A stretch of DNA of 64,000 bases from the NCBI RefSeq assembly GCF_050948175.1, contig NC_135199.1, forward strand, positions 6,762,501 to 6,826,500, given 5' to 3'. The position numbers and the translations under genes were made by a program. Origin of the DNA: Xylocopa sonorina. Lineage: Eukaryota > Arthropoda > Insecta > Hymenoptera > Apidae. Below, piece after piece: positions 47,201-60,300 of this stretch; position 1 is the first letter of the stretch; every line of letters starts with the position of its first letter. The notes below the pieces were generated by a model. That model did no database searches, was not told the DNA's origin, and saw only the letters and a list, made by a program, of their open reading frames with translations.

Positions 47201-50200
47201 AGGCGCTGGTAACATGGGAAAATGGTTTAATATCGTTGAACCGGTTCGACGCCGATCGTTTCAAGTCGACGAAGATGACGCTCGGTCACGCAACTCGCGC
47301 TGGCCTTCGACTGTGCGACGTGACGTTCAATTAAACTTCTTGCTTAAATGGTACTCTGTAAATCGTTGCCACGGATGCTGTGAATTTCGAGAACGAAATA
47401 TATCAGAGACTGTTGGGCAATTTTTATTTGAAAAGTGTCGGAAGATAGATATTTTTAATCGATACTTTTTTCCCCGGATATTCTTTGGTTATGAAGTAGA
47501 AGCTCGGGGTGACAGGTGAGTGATAAAGATCTCGGAAACACGACACTCGAAAGTGTCACGGTCCAACCTGACGAAAATGTATTTTTGAAAGTGACGCGGG
47601 TCGGTCAATGACGCGACCATAGATATCGTCGCGAACCGCTGTCCCGGGCTGACATGATTAATAGGAGCCGCCGAAATTGGTTCTTAATGGCTCAATAAAG
47701 GAAAAGGGAGGCCTCCCGTCATTAGACGCGTTTTAGTTACGCGGCTCTAACTCCTATTCGAGCTAATGAGGCTCTCGTCGGATTCGGGTAATTTTTCGGC
47801 CCTAGGGAGAAACGAACGAGACGCGCTTATTCTTCTTTCTTTTTATTTTCCAATAGGGTAAGAACGTGGAAAAAACGATGGGAATTAATGATAACAAGAT
47901 GAAACGAAGTGTTGGCTCCTACGGAACCCTTTTACGCAACTCACTTTTGTATCGCCGCTCACTGAATCTAATCGGTACACACACGATGTCGTTTATCATC
48001 GAATAATAAAAAATAAAATTTTCCATCGGACATTTAATTTGTATTCGACATTTGCGTTCGCTGGTTGAACGTACTCTACGACAAAACCAAGGAGTCGGTA
48101 CCACGGAGAATACAGAGCACGTGGATGCGCAATGGGACATGGTTCCTGCGCGGATGGATGATGCATACCTAGAGAGAGGTTCGGCATTCCCATCGCGAGG
48201 GATGCCTCCGAGCGGCAGACTCGTGTCATCGTGTCATCGATAATTGATGTATGCGCGAACTAATGGCTGTAATTACCTGAACCTAATATCCACCGTGGAA
48301 TCTTGCGCTTCCCCGCCGCGCACGTATTCGTGGTGCCGCGGCGGGTCGAAGCCGGGGCCGCGAGCTCGCTAAAATTTCCAGAAGAAATTAATGATTCTTC
48401 ATCGGCCGTGACAGTCAAGCCGCGATAATTAATCGCCACGGATCGCCCGGGGCGACAAACATTGCCTGGATCTTCTTGTCATATATCTTCTCATTCTTCT
48501 GACTCGTCCTTTGCCGGGAATTATGCGACCCCGCCGTCTATTAACATACTAATGACTGACCGTTGAATTACTTTGTTCCACGGGCAGTGATGGAATGTTT
48601 CAGCGAGGGTAGGTTGATTATGATCGACGTCGTTCGATGACTCCTCTGTTAAATTAATTTCGAATGGGTGGTTTGAGTCGAGTTTCTAGTCCCCACACGC
48701 TTCTTCTATGAGAACGATCCCGGTGGTTTGTACCAGAAACGAAGACGCGGGAATGTACTGTAGAAAAATTGCGAACAACAGAAAGCATTTCATTTTCAAT
48801 GGAAAGAGGACGCGTGTCATCGGACAAAAAGCAGACGCAACCCCTAGAGCGCGATGTCACGGTCCGAACAAGTGGAACGCGAGGTCTGGTCTCGGTACAG
48901 CAGACCAGCCGAACGTTCGAATAAGAATTAGAAAGCGATGGCTGCCGAACGAGGCATCTCGCTACACGCCGCAGTAATAAGATTACAAGAGGGCAAGAGT
49001 GGTGTGACTAACGAGGCTATCGTCGCTGCGAAACCAGATGCTCCCAAGTGTACACCGCCCAGAACGAGTCTTTCTGGTGGTCCCGTCTGGCCATGTGTTC
49101 GCCTGCGTGTTGCCTGTCTAGCCCGGCTATTTATGAGACAAAAACCGTCGTGGATCAAAAAGTACGCCGTTCAAGTTGTATCCGCGGCGGGATTGCGCAA
49201 TTTCTTGCTCGCGTTGCACGCGTTTCATTTCCACCGCCTTCCTGTCGTGCTCCGAAAAAGATTGACGCGCTACCGCCACGGTTCCCTTTGCCGCGAGCAT
49301 CCGGCTGCGACTCTCGGTTTGCTTCTGCGTTTCGAGCTTCCAATTAGGGTTCGTTGGATATACGAAGCGAGAGGAGCATCGAAAACGGAAAACTCGAGGG
49401 CAAAAGGGATAAGTGTCGCACGGATAAGCGTGGCTGCGTATTTTCGCGTGTAACGACTACGTCGATATGTTTCGAAGCGACGTGCACAGGATCCCGATAT
49501 GTAATTTGACGAACTTTTATATGCGAACGATACACGAGCGGCGCTTTCGATGCGCTCAGATGCATCTACTCTATCCTCCCTGTGCATCTGCTGGCTCGAG
49601 GCGCATTATTGTGAAAATTCAGGTTACCGACATTTCTTAGATTTATTGTACTCCACGAGAGCTGACAGTTTACTTACGTGCCGCCGGTGGATTGCGGCGA
49701 TATGCAATTGCTCCACTTCCACGGATTCATATTTCACGATACACGCGGGGATGCTCGTGCAAGCTCCGCGCCGATACGCCGTTACCCCGGAGCCTCGCCA
49801 TCCGGCTGGATATAAGTGGAACGGTACTTTTACCGCGCCGGACAGAAATGCCTGATTTTACAGTCGTCCGAGCATTCCTTATCGTCTCTCGGTGTCGCTC
49901 AAAGGGTTAAATGAATAGTTCAGAAGCTCGTTAACTCTCCGAGAAGCGAACTCCGCAGGAACTTGGAAACTTCAAACGTCAACCGATAAGAATTTCCACC
50001 TAGCCATCCCCAACCCCACACCCGCCCCCTCGAGCTCTTCCGTTCGCTCGCGATCCTTTCGCGAACTCGATCGAGCTTAACTTCGCAAGAAGTGCCCCGT
50101 AAGCTGTTCCGCGAGAAAAGAACACCGTCGAAATTAATATCGACTTGGCGTCTCGCGAGGGAGATCGAGGATCACCCCTCTCGAAGGGGGATGATTCGTC

Positions 50201-50635
50201 GGACACGGGCCGTCACTGGCTCGTTGCGCGCTGTCACGCCGTGTTCCCGCTCGATTCTTAGCATCGTGCAATTAGTCGACCGGTATTAGCATCGAATCCA
50301 TCTCGAGGGACGTGAAAGACCGTGGAGGGTGCCTGGTCCTGGGTAATTCGGGTGACGCGGGACGTGAGTCAGTCCGGTCGCCGCTGGCTTAGCGGAGGGA
50401 AACGTACGCGCAGACGACGGCGAGCAGGGTGAAACGGAGGCGGGATGGGTCGCGTTGCTTACTAATGTCGTTATTGAATTATTTCGAGACTTAGTTTTAC
50501 GCGCGGGGGATCGAGCCGGGGTTTAGTCCTTGCAGATGGAGGAGGCGTGGCCCCTGCTGCAGGGATCCTAACCGCTGTCCCTTCGAGCCAAAGGTCCCGC
50601 GGATCACGGCCACGTCCTGTGCATCCTCGACTAGA
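44201..50635. other. GC- and CpG-rich, gene-poor region
   Basis: Many overlapping open frames occur on both strands because stop codons are rare in GC-rich DNA, but none has recognisable domains, clean exon borders or a preferred strand. CpG is not depleted. A palindrome-rich block lies at about 47,640-47,780, and AT-rich islands containing TAAT cores occur at about 48,380-48,560. A CAAAGGGTTAA end-like motif at 49,900-49,910 resembles the terminus of the element at 50.6 kb without a visible partner. This may be a large intron or a regulatory region of a gene outside the window. Confidence 0.4.
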
Positions 50636-50639
50636 TTAA

Positions 50640-51228
50640 CCCTTTGCGCTCGAATGGCGACTCTCACTCGCCACGATGTTTTGCGTGGCAACTCTAGCGG
50701 CTGTATTTATGCTGAATTTCGTTATCTCCAGTTGATAGATGCGAAGTATTGGTTCGTGAATAAGCCCCTTGGGCTGTTTATGTCTTCGGTTGGAGAGTGA
50801 CATTGTGACGTAAAATTCCTCTACGTCTGTAGTCCTGAATACGATGTGTCTAGCGTCAGTACAGTTTCGACGGTCGTAACGAGCACGCGTGTCGCGAAAT
50901 TTTCCACCACTCGTTTTTAATTTCGAGCAAATGTAAACAGTAATGACGTATCGGGTGTGAGAAATCGAAAAATTAGTGTAATAGATAGTGGATAATCCGG
51001 AAGTAGCAGCGATGGCAACTCAGAATGTTCTGGTAAGTGTTTTGTATAAATATCACACCAAACGCCACTACAGAACTTGAACTTCGACAATTATCTTTTT
51101 CAAAATGTAAACACAGATAATATATCAATATATAACACTTTCGTATGTTAATTCTTCTATAAATTCATTTACTTAATTGTCTGGAGTTGCAGCGTCACCC
51201 AATCGAAAAAGTCATCGAGCGCAAAGGG
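50640..51228. mobile_element. piggyBac-type non-autonomous element, 589 bp
   Basis: Perfect 14-bp terminal inverted repeats, CCCTTTGCGCTCGA (50640-50653) and its reverse complement (51215-51228), are flanked on both sides by TTAA (50636-50639 and 51229-51232), the target duplication of piggyBac elements. A sub-terminal hairpin TGGCGA/TCGCCA lies just inside the left end. The inside is more AT-rich than the flanks and has no transposase. A short ATG-led stretch (51012-51032) runs directly into a GTAAGT donor, as if the 5' end of a transposase gene survived in a deletion derivative; that is inference. Confidence 0.75.
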
Positions 51229-51232
51229 TTAA

Positions 51233-54200
51233 GAAGCGATTAGGATGCTCTTAGCTTGCTTTCGCCGGATATTCCCGAATACTATCCGTCTTCCCCCTCG
51301 TGCATCGAGCAGATACGTACGTACCAGTGGCGCGAGTAGCTCCTTCCACTGGCAGATCCGGATCGAGACGCGACAGGAAACGAAAGAAACATCGACCGAT
51401 GGCACGCGGCGGAATATCGGGTCGTTGGAGTTAAACGAACGCAATCTACCGTTTACCGAGCCCAGAAGAAAAAGCATCGATCCTGGAACGTCAGGAACAA
51501 CTATTTCTTACGCGAGGCATCTTTGAATTCCAACGGTAGAATCGGAGAGTGATTTATGCTGGAAGTAATGACGTTCGGAGAAACACGTAGCTCCGGGAAC
51601 GGAGGAGGATCGTCGATCGACGTGTACACCTACGCGCGCGTAAGCGGAGACAGGTTGACCCGCGAAATACAAAGACGGAGGAGCGCGCGTACGGGTGCGC
51701 GTCAAGTGCAGCGGCGTGCGTCACGCGCCGCATGCACCAGGCACGCGTCGAACGCAAGAACGCGGGTATACGTACGGACGGTGAATACGGTGGCACAAGT
51801 ACGACGTATCGCGCTATAATTTAGAGGAAAAATGCGGCGAGCAGCTGTTGCAACACGGGACGATCGAGGGAAAGGCGAGGAGGCGTGGGCGAGCGTAGCC
51901 AGCGGGCTGGTACATACACAGCTCGTTTCCTCCGCTAGGAAATTGATCGAAGTTTGAAGTTTGTTTCCGCGACAGGTTACCATTAAGCTCGCTCCGTATA
52001 CACAGCTTCAGGGTTGTTAACGGTCGCGTGATCCCGCGACACGTCGAGCGAGCGCGCTGCAGGTGATACCGTCGTCTATTAAAATGATGGTATTATGTGT
52101 ATATTGTATCAAGTAATTATGTACGTACATTATCGGGGCTTTTAATACGTTATAAAATTCGGATGACTGGCGCGCGGTAGAACCGCTCTGGCCGCCGCTA
52201 CCCCTGAAAGGGGTATAACGGTGAATTGTGTTTGATAATAACGAGGCGGACGGCTGCGATAACGTTTTCGACGATGCGGAAACTTTTCCCTGCCGCGATA
52301 CGCTACGGCGATATATAAATCCGTAACGATGCACCTTGGAAAGTTATGAACAACAGCTGCTCGTTCAGCGCACACTTTTATTTTTGCGCGATTAGACCGA
52401 CCAAAGGGACGCAATGTCGTTAACGACGATGGTAGAACGTTGTGACGCGATATTCCGTTGATCATCGTGCGCGAGATGTTGCTCACGACGTTAACTTCAA
52501 TGCGAGGATATCGTTGAAGGATGGAGAGAGAAATATGCGTGGCGTGATAATGATCGCAGGGCGTAATTAAGATTTTGCGTATGGAAAAGACAGGGATGGC
52601 AAGCAGTTCGAAATGAAATATTTGAGTCAAAATTTAATCTTGTATAAGAGTGGAAATATCTAATTCAAACGAGTCAGCAACGAAGGACCTGGCTTCGCGT
52701 TGCGCGATGAAAGAAGAAAGAAATCCCTGGATCGGTGAACAGTGGAGTCGGGTACAAATGGAGAAATCGTGTTTCAATTAGAGCGACACGTCGACTCCAA
52801 TTCCCAATAAATATTCACGTCTTAATGTCGAAGGCGGGAATCGAGGACAGACTCTTTTCTCTCTAAACTCACCCCTTTTTGAGAACGAGAAACGAACACC
52901 GATAACTACGGTTACACTTCGAAGAATCTTCTAATTCACGATGTCACGGTCCAAAAAAAAAAAGATAAAAGAAAATTTACGACCCTCGACGAACAATCGT
53001 CTAACACAATTAAGATGGAGTATCGTCGCTCGGAGCTGGTTTGCGCTTTTACTCGTCAACGCACGCAGCACGGCTCGCCGCGAAGTACGCCCCCAGCGGT
53101 AGGGGTTAATACAGCTGGTTCGGTTGTAGCCGAACGCAACGTGAATTTTTATTACACTTCTATACGTGTCTCTCGGTCTGGTGAACTTCGCCCTATTTCG
53201 TGAAAAAAAAAGAGGGAGGAAAAAAGACAGGGTGTCTTCCGCAGCGGACAACAATCTCTCGCTCGAACAACAATTCGAGTCGGTCGCGTACTTTCAGAGA
53301 GGGAGAAGACTGGGATCGAAGACTGCGCTGGGATTCGTACCCATGTAACGTAGAACCAAGGGAGTCGAGGGTTGCACCTTCCTCCTTCAGCCTGGCACAC
53401 CCTCGCGCGAACCTCTCGCGGTGTACTCTCCCACGCGGCTCGCCGAATTGTGCGCTCGCCCGCGTAAAACTGACGCCATATGCGTTTAATGCCAGCACCT
53501 CTTCATCCCCTGGCTCCGCGTTCCACAACGGAACGCGGCGGGGGTGTGATCTGGCTGCGGGGCGAAAGCCAGGACTGATCACCGTAAAAGCACACGGAAA
53601 CGCGCTTCGCAAATATAGCCGGGGGACCGAGCTTTTTCAGCACCGCGTCGAATTGCACGCGACATTTCCTGGCTGTTTTGCATGGTGTTCGCGCACTCCG
53701 GGGCTCTGCCCCGGAAACGCACCAAAAAAAAGGGCAACGCTGCCGCGGCCTGTTATTGGAAACTACGCTCGATGTTTATAGGAGGAAACCCGCCGCTGGA
53801 AGTACATTGTCGATGAACACCGTTATTAACCCCCTGGACCGATGAGACGACTCTATCGCGTTTTTGCTTTGTTTTTCTTCGCCTCGTGTAGCTATCTTTT
53901 TTACCCCCCTTTTTTTTTAGTTTCAACCGATTCGATTTGTTTTTACGTGCACGTATAAGACGAGAAATACAAAATCCTAGTAACTCTCGGAAAAATGGAT
54001 GACAATTCGTATATTTTGGTGTGGTTGGAATGTCAAAATACACGTAATTTGAGGATCAAAACAGCATGTAAACAGTTTGAACCCTGTTTAGGGCGGTACC
54101 CTGTCGATATGGTATTCGTTCGAACATTTGTAACTCGAAGTTTAAGAGTCTTGTATGGGGCAGGTTACGCAGACCAGAATTCTCGTAACGTTATTGTCAC

Positions 54201-56785
54201 ACGGATAATTTCCAAATATAAGTATAGAAAATGATCGAAAACACGAATTTTCATGAACGATTTGACCAGTTACAACCCCGTTCTATCGTATTGGTTATCT
54301 ATGTTCGAATCTCACGAGGAGAAATGTTGGATATCGGGTAGAATTTGGACGGGAGTCGCTTCGATTAGCGACGCGATCGCAAATTGAACAATGCTTTCGT
54401 TTCACTCCAGCGTGCAGTCGTTAATGGTATTTAGGATGCAGCTACCGGCTACGAAACGAAACTCTCTAACGTTACAACGATATTTCGGACGAGTAACAAG
54501 TTTTCCGCTACGCTTTGAATACGTCACGTGTTCGCGAACATTGTTTAGAACAGTTCCGTTTCAGCCGCGTAGCACGCCGTGTGGATTTTTCGCAACGAAC
54601 TTCCGTATCAAAGCGGCAAAGTCGAAAGAGAATTCGCGAAATCGTCGAAGCCCTCGCGGAGTTTGGCTCGGTTCAGAACTCGGCAGTTTCTGGGTCTCGG
54701 TTAGGTATTGAATACTAAATTGGTATATCTCTCAATATATCCCCAGGCTCTGATTAAGTCGGCTGAAAATGCGGGCGAGATACAGAAACTCTCTTCGCAA
54801 GGGATACGTCTTACAGAATCCTTAAACAGTAGAAACTACGCAAAGTATCTGGAATTCCCTCTCCTTGGCGAACTTCAAATCCCCATAGACAATTTTCCAT
54901 GAATACGATGTATCAACGCGAGCACGTACTCGCATTAAAATTCGTATAAAACTGTTGGCTTCAATTTATGGAAGGGGGACGGGAGGTGCGGGGCGGTTCT
55001 TTTTAAGCACCGTAAGGAAAGTTGTCGCGATCCGCGTGCCCCGCGAAACTCTCCTCGGGCTTATTGCTGTTCAGTATTTCACCGTTCCCCAAGCCTGGAT
55101 TGTCTCTCCGTTTCGCGAGAACCGTGGGAGTCTGGTCGCGGCAAATAAAGGGAAGCACCTAATGCGAGTCCACGACGATGGCTCCGACTGCCTTGGAAGT
55201 TCTTGATTACATACACTTTCTTGTTAACGTTCCCGCCCGCCTGACGTGAATTTTTATACGTACGCTCTCTTTGCTATTCCACGCACCCGTTTCCCTCTCC
55301 CGTGCCACGTATGAATTTGATGCGCTTATTCGTTACCTCGTCGAGGTTACACGAATTTTTATCAACCCTGGGCCAGCTCTTCCCTCGATGAAATTACCTA
55401 TTCGAGCATTTGCGACGCGGTTGGTTTTCAGAATATATATGAGACATTATGTTAATGGAATTTTCAACTATTTTGCGCGTTATAAAACGACGAGTAACGC
55501 GAATAGAAGAAAGATAGGAATTTAACGTGGATCGGAGATCGTGGCACGTGAAACGATCGATGTAACTCCTCGATCTCATCTTGACGCGCTTTCAGTCGCA
55601 AACAGCCCCCTCGTAGCCGCGGTAGAATTTAAATCCTGTCTCCTTGGGGTGCGCGTTATTACGCGAAGCGCTCTAATAGAATGCACTTCTGGAGACTCTC
55701 GCGCAAGAAACCTTCGCCGGGTACAAAGTAACCGCATCTGTTCCTGGAAATAAATTCCCGTAGCGAGTTCGCGATCGTGGTATGCGCGAAAATAGCGGAG
55801 GATTCGCGCGCAGCTTAGCAGAAAAGTTTCCATCGCGTTTCGTTCCTCGTTTCTTACGCGGCACGCCGTCGTATCGCATTCTGGTCGCGACGTACGGTCG
55901 CCCTGTTTACGGTCGAGTATTTCTCTGCCACTGTCCGAATCGTGATCTTTTATTAGCGTTGTTGGAAAGTGGCAATCTTCCGCTTGTCTCGACGTTGGGG
56001 GGGAAGAAAAACTGGAACGGTGGATTTTTTTTTACTACGTATTTGCTTGCCGGCGGTGTTCGATACGTTTGGAAGTTTTAACGCGTTCCGCGGGCATTTC
56101 GGAAAAATTGTCGCATCCCCGGATTTATTCCAGCGATGACACATACGCAGAATCGTAGCTACGATTTCGCCGCCATTTGATAAATGTTTAATATGACGCG
56201 TTTCTTTTTTCTTCATACACATCTGTAATATATTCCTGTATGTTCGTGCCATATTACACATTTCGTTTTCCATTTCATATTGATATCGCATTTGTAATAT
56301 TTCATTTCTAAAAGCAAATAATGCGTGCATAACAAACCTGCAAAATTAGTTTCGTGCATTTAATGTGTAGTATGAAACTGCGTAAAAATATTGGATCAAA
56401 AATATCTAGTGAACCGACTGGTTTTGATAAGGCATTCTACATTTATCTCGTTGCCAATGATATTCTTACCCTTGTTAATTATTACCATGTCTTTGCAACT
56501 ACAAGCTCCAAAGATGTTTAATCATTTATTGTTTCGAATATTCCGAATCTACTGGCTCTATAGTGTACACGTCAGACTCAAGATTAGCCGTACGTGCACG
56601 ATCATCCTGCCGAAAGGATTTCACTGAATTAAATTCCATGCGTTGCCCGATTCACAACCGCGAGATCCGCACGAACAGCTCAGGAATCACGCGATTCGGC
56701 GTACAGTTTATCCACAGACGCCTTCCGAGGCTCTGTGTCAGCGCGTTCAGCCCGAAACGCCGGGTGGAACAAGGTTCCCTCGCAC
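51233..56785. other. GC-rich, gene-poor region
   Basis: Same character as 44.2-50.6 kb: high CpG, overlapping shadow frames on both strands and no supportable gene. An AT-rich island at about 52,075-52,165 lies between GC-rich flanks. A purine-rich run at about 53,200-53,225 and a pyrimidine run at about 53,890-53,920 are simple low-complexity tracts. Confidence 0.4.
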
Positions 56786-56789
56786 TTAA

Positions 56790-57010
56790 AGAGCGTTCCA
56801 AGGCGCATCTTTTAGCATAGAAATTAGAGAAAAAAAATTTTTTTTAAAATGCCGTTGGAATTTTTGATCTAGCTGCACGGGAAGTTACTTTTTTTTAAGT
56901 TTGAAGTTTCAAAAACACCCCAATGGGGGGGTATTGGGTGATTTTCGGAAAAATTTGGGAATTTTTTTTTCTCTAATTTCTATGCTAAAAGATGCGCCTT
57001 GGAACGCTCT
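56790..57010. mobile_element. TTAA-flanked element with perfect 48-bp TIRs
   Basis: The left arm (56790-56837, beginning AGAGCGTTCCAAGGCGCATC) and right arm (56963-57010) are exact inverted copies. TTAA flanks both ends (56786-56789 and 57011-57014). The 125-bp core contains CCCCAATGGGG and homopolymer A and T runs. No open frame encodes a transposase, so it is a MITE-like element. Perfect arms imply recent insertion or gene conversion. Confidence 0.75.
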
Positions 57011-57306
57011 TTAAAATGCCGTTGGAATTTTTGATCTAGCTGCACGGGAAGTTACTTTTTTTTAAGTTTGAAGTTTCAAAAACACCCCAATGGGGGGGTA
57101 TTGGGTGATTTTCGGAAAAATTTGGGAATTTTTTTTTCTCTAATTTCTATGCTAAAAGATGCACCTTGGAACGCCCTTTAAAATGCCGTTGGAATTTTTG
57201 ATCTAGCTGCACGGGAAGTTACTTTTTTTTAAGTTTGAAGTTTCAAAAACACCCCAATGGGGGGGTATTGGGTGATTTTCGGAAAAATTTGGGAATTTTT
57301 TTTTCT
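56846..57306 (+). repeat. 167-bp tandem repeat, about 2.8 copies
   Basis: Units begin with AAAATGCCGTTGGAATTTTT at 56846, 57013 and 57180, an exact 167-bp spacing. Each full unit contains the core and the right terminal repeat of the neighbouring element. Copy 2 differs from copy 1 by two bases in the terminal repeat (GCACC for GCGCC, CGCCCT for CGCTCT). Copy 3 is cut off in the T-run at about 57,306. The left terminal repeat occurs only once, so the array grew by duplication of core plus right end. Confidence 0.85.
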
Positions 57307-57368
57307 ATAGCCGCGCTCGGTCCCTACGAACCGTTTCGGTCAGTAGTATTCCGAGCTCTAAGGGTTAA

Positions 57369-60300
57369 TCAACAAAACCATAAACGAGGGTGCCTGGTTG
57401 CGCCTCAGAACTGTCGGATCCCCATGGTAAAGGATCGCGAGTATATGGGGTTGCGTCAGTTCCTGTAGTACAGCCGAGATTTGTGCGTAGTCTAGCGGAA
57501 AAGTTTCCCCGGCTTGAGGCGAGGTCTTCCAGGGCGAGCGTGTTCGTTGTGCGTCGTTCGCCAAGCGTGAGGCTCGCTTCAAGTACGATCCTCCTTCGAG
57601 ATGGATACGAAGCTACGCAAACGCAAGCCACGGTTGTGTACGCGATCAGAGGGTTGTGCAACGACGAACGCGAGGAGTAAGGTGTAGCAGCATGGGTACA
57701 GGGAAAGAGAGAGAGAGTGAGACACACACAGAGGCTGAGAGTCGAGGGAACGCGTGTAATGCAGCGTGGAGCAGTAATTACAGGCTAAGCGTGCACGCGC
57801 GTTTTCAACTGCGTTTATTGCCTTCATTGGTCACCGTTCGTGCTGGGAACAAAGCAGATGGAAATCCTTAACAGTTATTGGCCGGTGCCGACCGTTTCTA
57901 CGTCGTTGCCCCGCGGAAGAAGGGCACCGGGCGAGGTGGAGCGATTTATCGGAGGTTACGTTCGGGGATGGTGGCCGGCTAGGCCATCCTTTCTCTGTGT
58001 TACGAGCGGAACCAAGGGGACGACCGTACGAAAGGGCGACGATGGATAGGTCAGAGGGGGTGAGGCGTCGTCGCAAAGGGAGCGCGGGCTCCCCGTCACT
58101 TTCAATTAGATAATTGAAACGGCGAGAGGGGAATAGATGCGACCGCTAACGCGTTTTCCACACGTGTTCTCGCGGGCAGCAGAGGCCGTCGGAATTTTAC
58201 AAAAGCGGCTTTAAGTTCACCCTTCGTCCGCCCACTGTTCGCCAAGCAACGACAGCCTCGGAGGGCGAGAAGGGGAGGGAGGATGGCCGACCGATTGCTT
58301 CTCCTACGAGATTCGATTGTTCCCGTCCCCTTGTCCACGTGCTCACGGCAACCGCGAACCGCCGTTCAACGGGGTATTGTTCGATCTTTCGCTTCCCGAT
58401 CGGGCGACTGGCAGATTTAATCCGATACCACGACGAGGAGCGATTTCTACGTTCGATCGGCCCTCGGGGTTCCATTGTGCCCTCTCGGCTAAAGCCAAGG
58501 TACGGCTCGCGCGACGATATTTATCGTTATCGAGAGGAGATTCTTTCCTTTATGCCCCCGTTGTAATTCCGTGATTTCTTTCTTTCTAAATAAATTTCCC
58601 CCGAAAATTTAGGATTACTTTGTGATACTTGCGTAAAATCCAAACGCCGTTCGACCTGTTACCGCACTGCGGTTGAACAGAAAATTCGATAGCCGCTATT
58701 ATTGGTTTCTCCTGCTCGCACGCGCGTGTATGCGGTATCCTCGAAAACGAAACACGATTTGGTTATTCTTGATTTCTGCCTTATTTTCACTGCTCAGAAT
58801 CGCTCCTCGAACTTTTCGTCGACAACTCGAACTTGTGTGACCCTTTACGCTCCTAAGAAGCTCCTTCGCTTTAAAGCACAGTCATAACCTCTATAAGCAC
58901 CTCGATACCTCGTTCCATCGAACGAGTTCTGCCATTGGGGGTTGTTTATTCGTTCGGTATTTCGTACGACAACGCGTCGTCGAACCTTCCTTTGTTCATC
59001 AAAGTCGCGAAAGGGAAAGGGGGAGGAGGGAAAGAGAAATAGAAGGGAATTCCGTTGAAACGGCTCGCCGGCGAATGAAATGACGTGGCCCAGATACGCG
59101 ATCCTGGATTAAATCGCGAGAGATCGCTGATAATCTGCGCTTGAAATAACGCGGCGTGCATTCCGCTCGCGCTTTTCTTCGAATTCCCGTGCTCCCGGGC
59201 CGCGTAGCTACACGGCATGCCAAGATTTTTGCAGAAGTAGGTACTTGTGACCTGCACCCGGTCGGGTTCGATGATTGGAGCTGGTGAACGGCGTATATAG
59301 GGGGCGAGAGAGAAATGTAGACGGGAACGAGCCGGCTGGGGGGTTGGGTAGGGTGAGAGAGGAACGCGTACGATTGCATGGAGGTTCGAATGGAGAAAAG
59401 TTCGATCGACTTCCGTTTCATCGGTCAGCAATTCCATCCTGTCGAATTGTTTCCGCGACACAGTATTTCCCTGTCATAGCGGATTCCTCTGGTCGGTCGA
59501 ATTCTATTCCGTCTCATAAATTGATCGTTTAAATCTTGCAATCTCCCGGCTCGGTCGCGACGGAGGGAAGAAAGGAACAATTTAAAGGAACGAAACAGTC
59601 GGGAGGCGCGGCGGGTACGCGTCGGAGGGAAGATGTCAAAGTTAATCGCCGCGCGATTGTTCTTCGATGACACCCGCGCGCTCGATGTTCCCTGCGTCGA
59701 AAGTCAGGCGATGCCTCGACAACCTGGATGATTGCAAGAAACTGGAAACGTTGGAACGAAGACGAGGAGAGAAGGCGAGGGGCGCGTGTGATTACACGGC
59801 GTAACGAGAGAGCGCGGAAGCGCTCGGTTCGATCGGGGTGAGCGTCGGTTCCGTGACGCTCGAGATTGTCCTATTGTTTTCCGTAGACCCAGTACGACAG
59901 TGGGTCAAGGGTTAGGCACCGTTCTTCGGAAGAAAGCCAAATAGGAGGGCGCGCAGCTGCTGATTTTCCTCGTTTGCTCTTCGAACGGGGACGAACCCGT
60001 GCGATGCCACCAACCCCCGCCTCGTGATTGAGCAGGCCGGCGGAGAGAGGGCGAGAGGAAACAGGAAACGCGTTCAGGGAGCGAACGGTGTCTTCAGCGA
60101 GCGCCCCTTTCCGTTTCTCCGCTCGCTGTTCTGGATATTAAATATTAATCCCGCGAAATTACTAGCGCGGCAGCAATCTTTCGCTCTTGTGCCGGTTCTC
60201 CTTTTTGTTGCTCGCAATCTCTAACTCGTCGCCGTCTCCCGCCTACACGCGTACACGCGCGCGCGCCACCGTCGCACTAAGCAATGAGGAGTAATCTAGG

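Noticed and set aside
48938..49453. 171-codon plus-strand frame in the GC-rich region
   Set aside because: Overlapping frames of similar length exist on both strands; low stop density from GC content explains it, and there is no domain.
53193..53781. Long overlapping frames (139 codons minus, 193 codons plus)
   Set aside because: Both strands are open at once, composition is Arg/Ser-rich as expected for CpG-rich non-coding DNA, and no motif or splice structure is seen.
54241..54330. Possible tRNA, from a GTTCGAATC-like B box
   Set aside because: No A box at a suitable distance and no cloverleaf could be drawn.
58946..59461. 171-codon minus-strand frame with a 140-codon frame in another phase
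   Set aside because: Two phases open on the same strand, with Pro/Ser/Arg-rich low-complexity composition; no family match.
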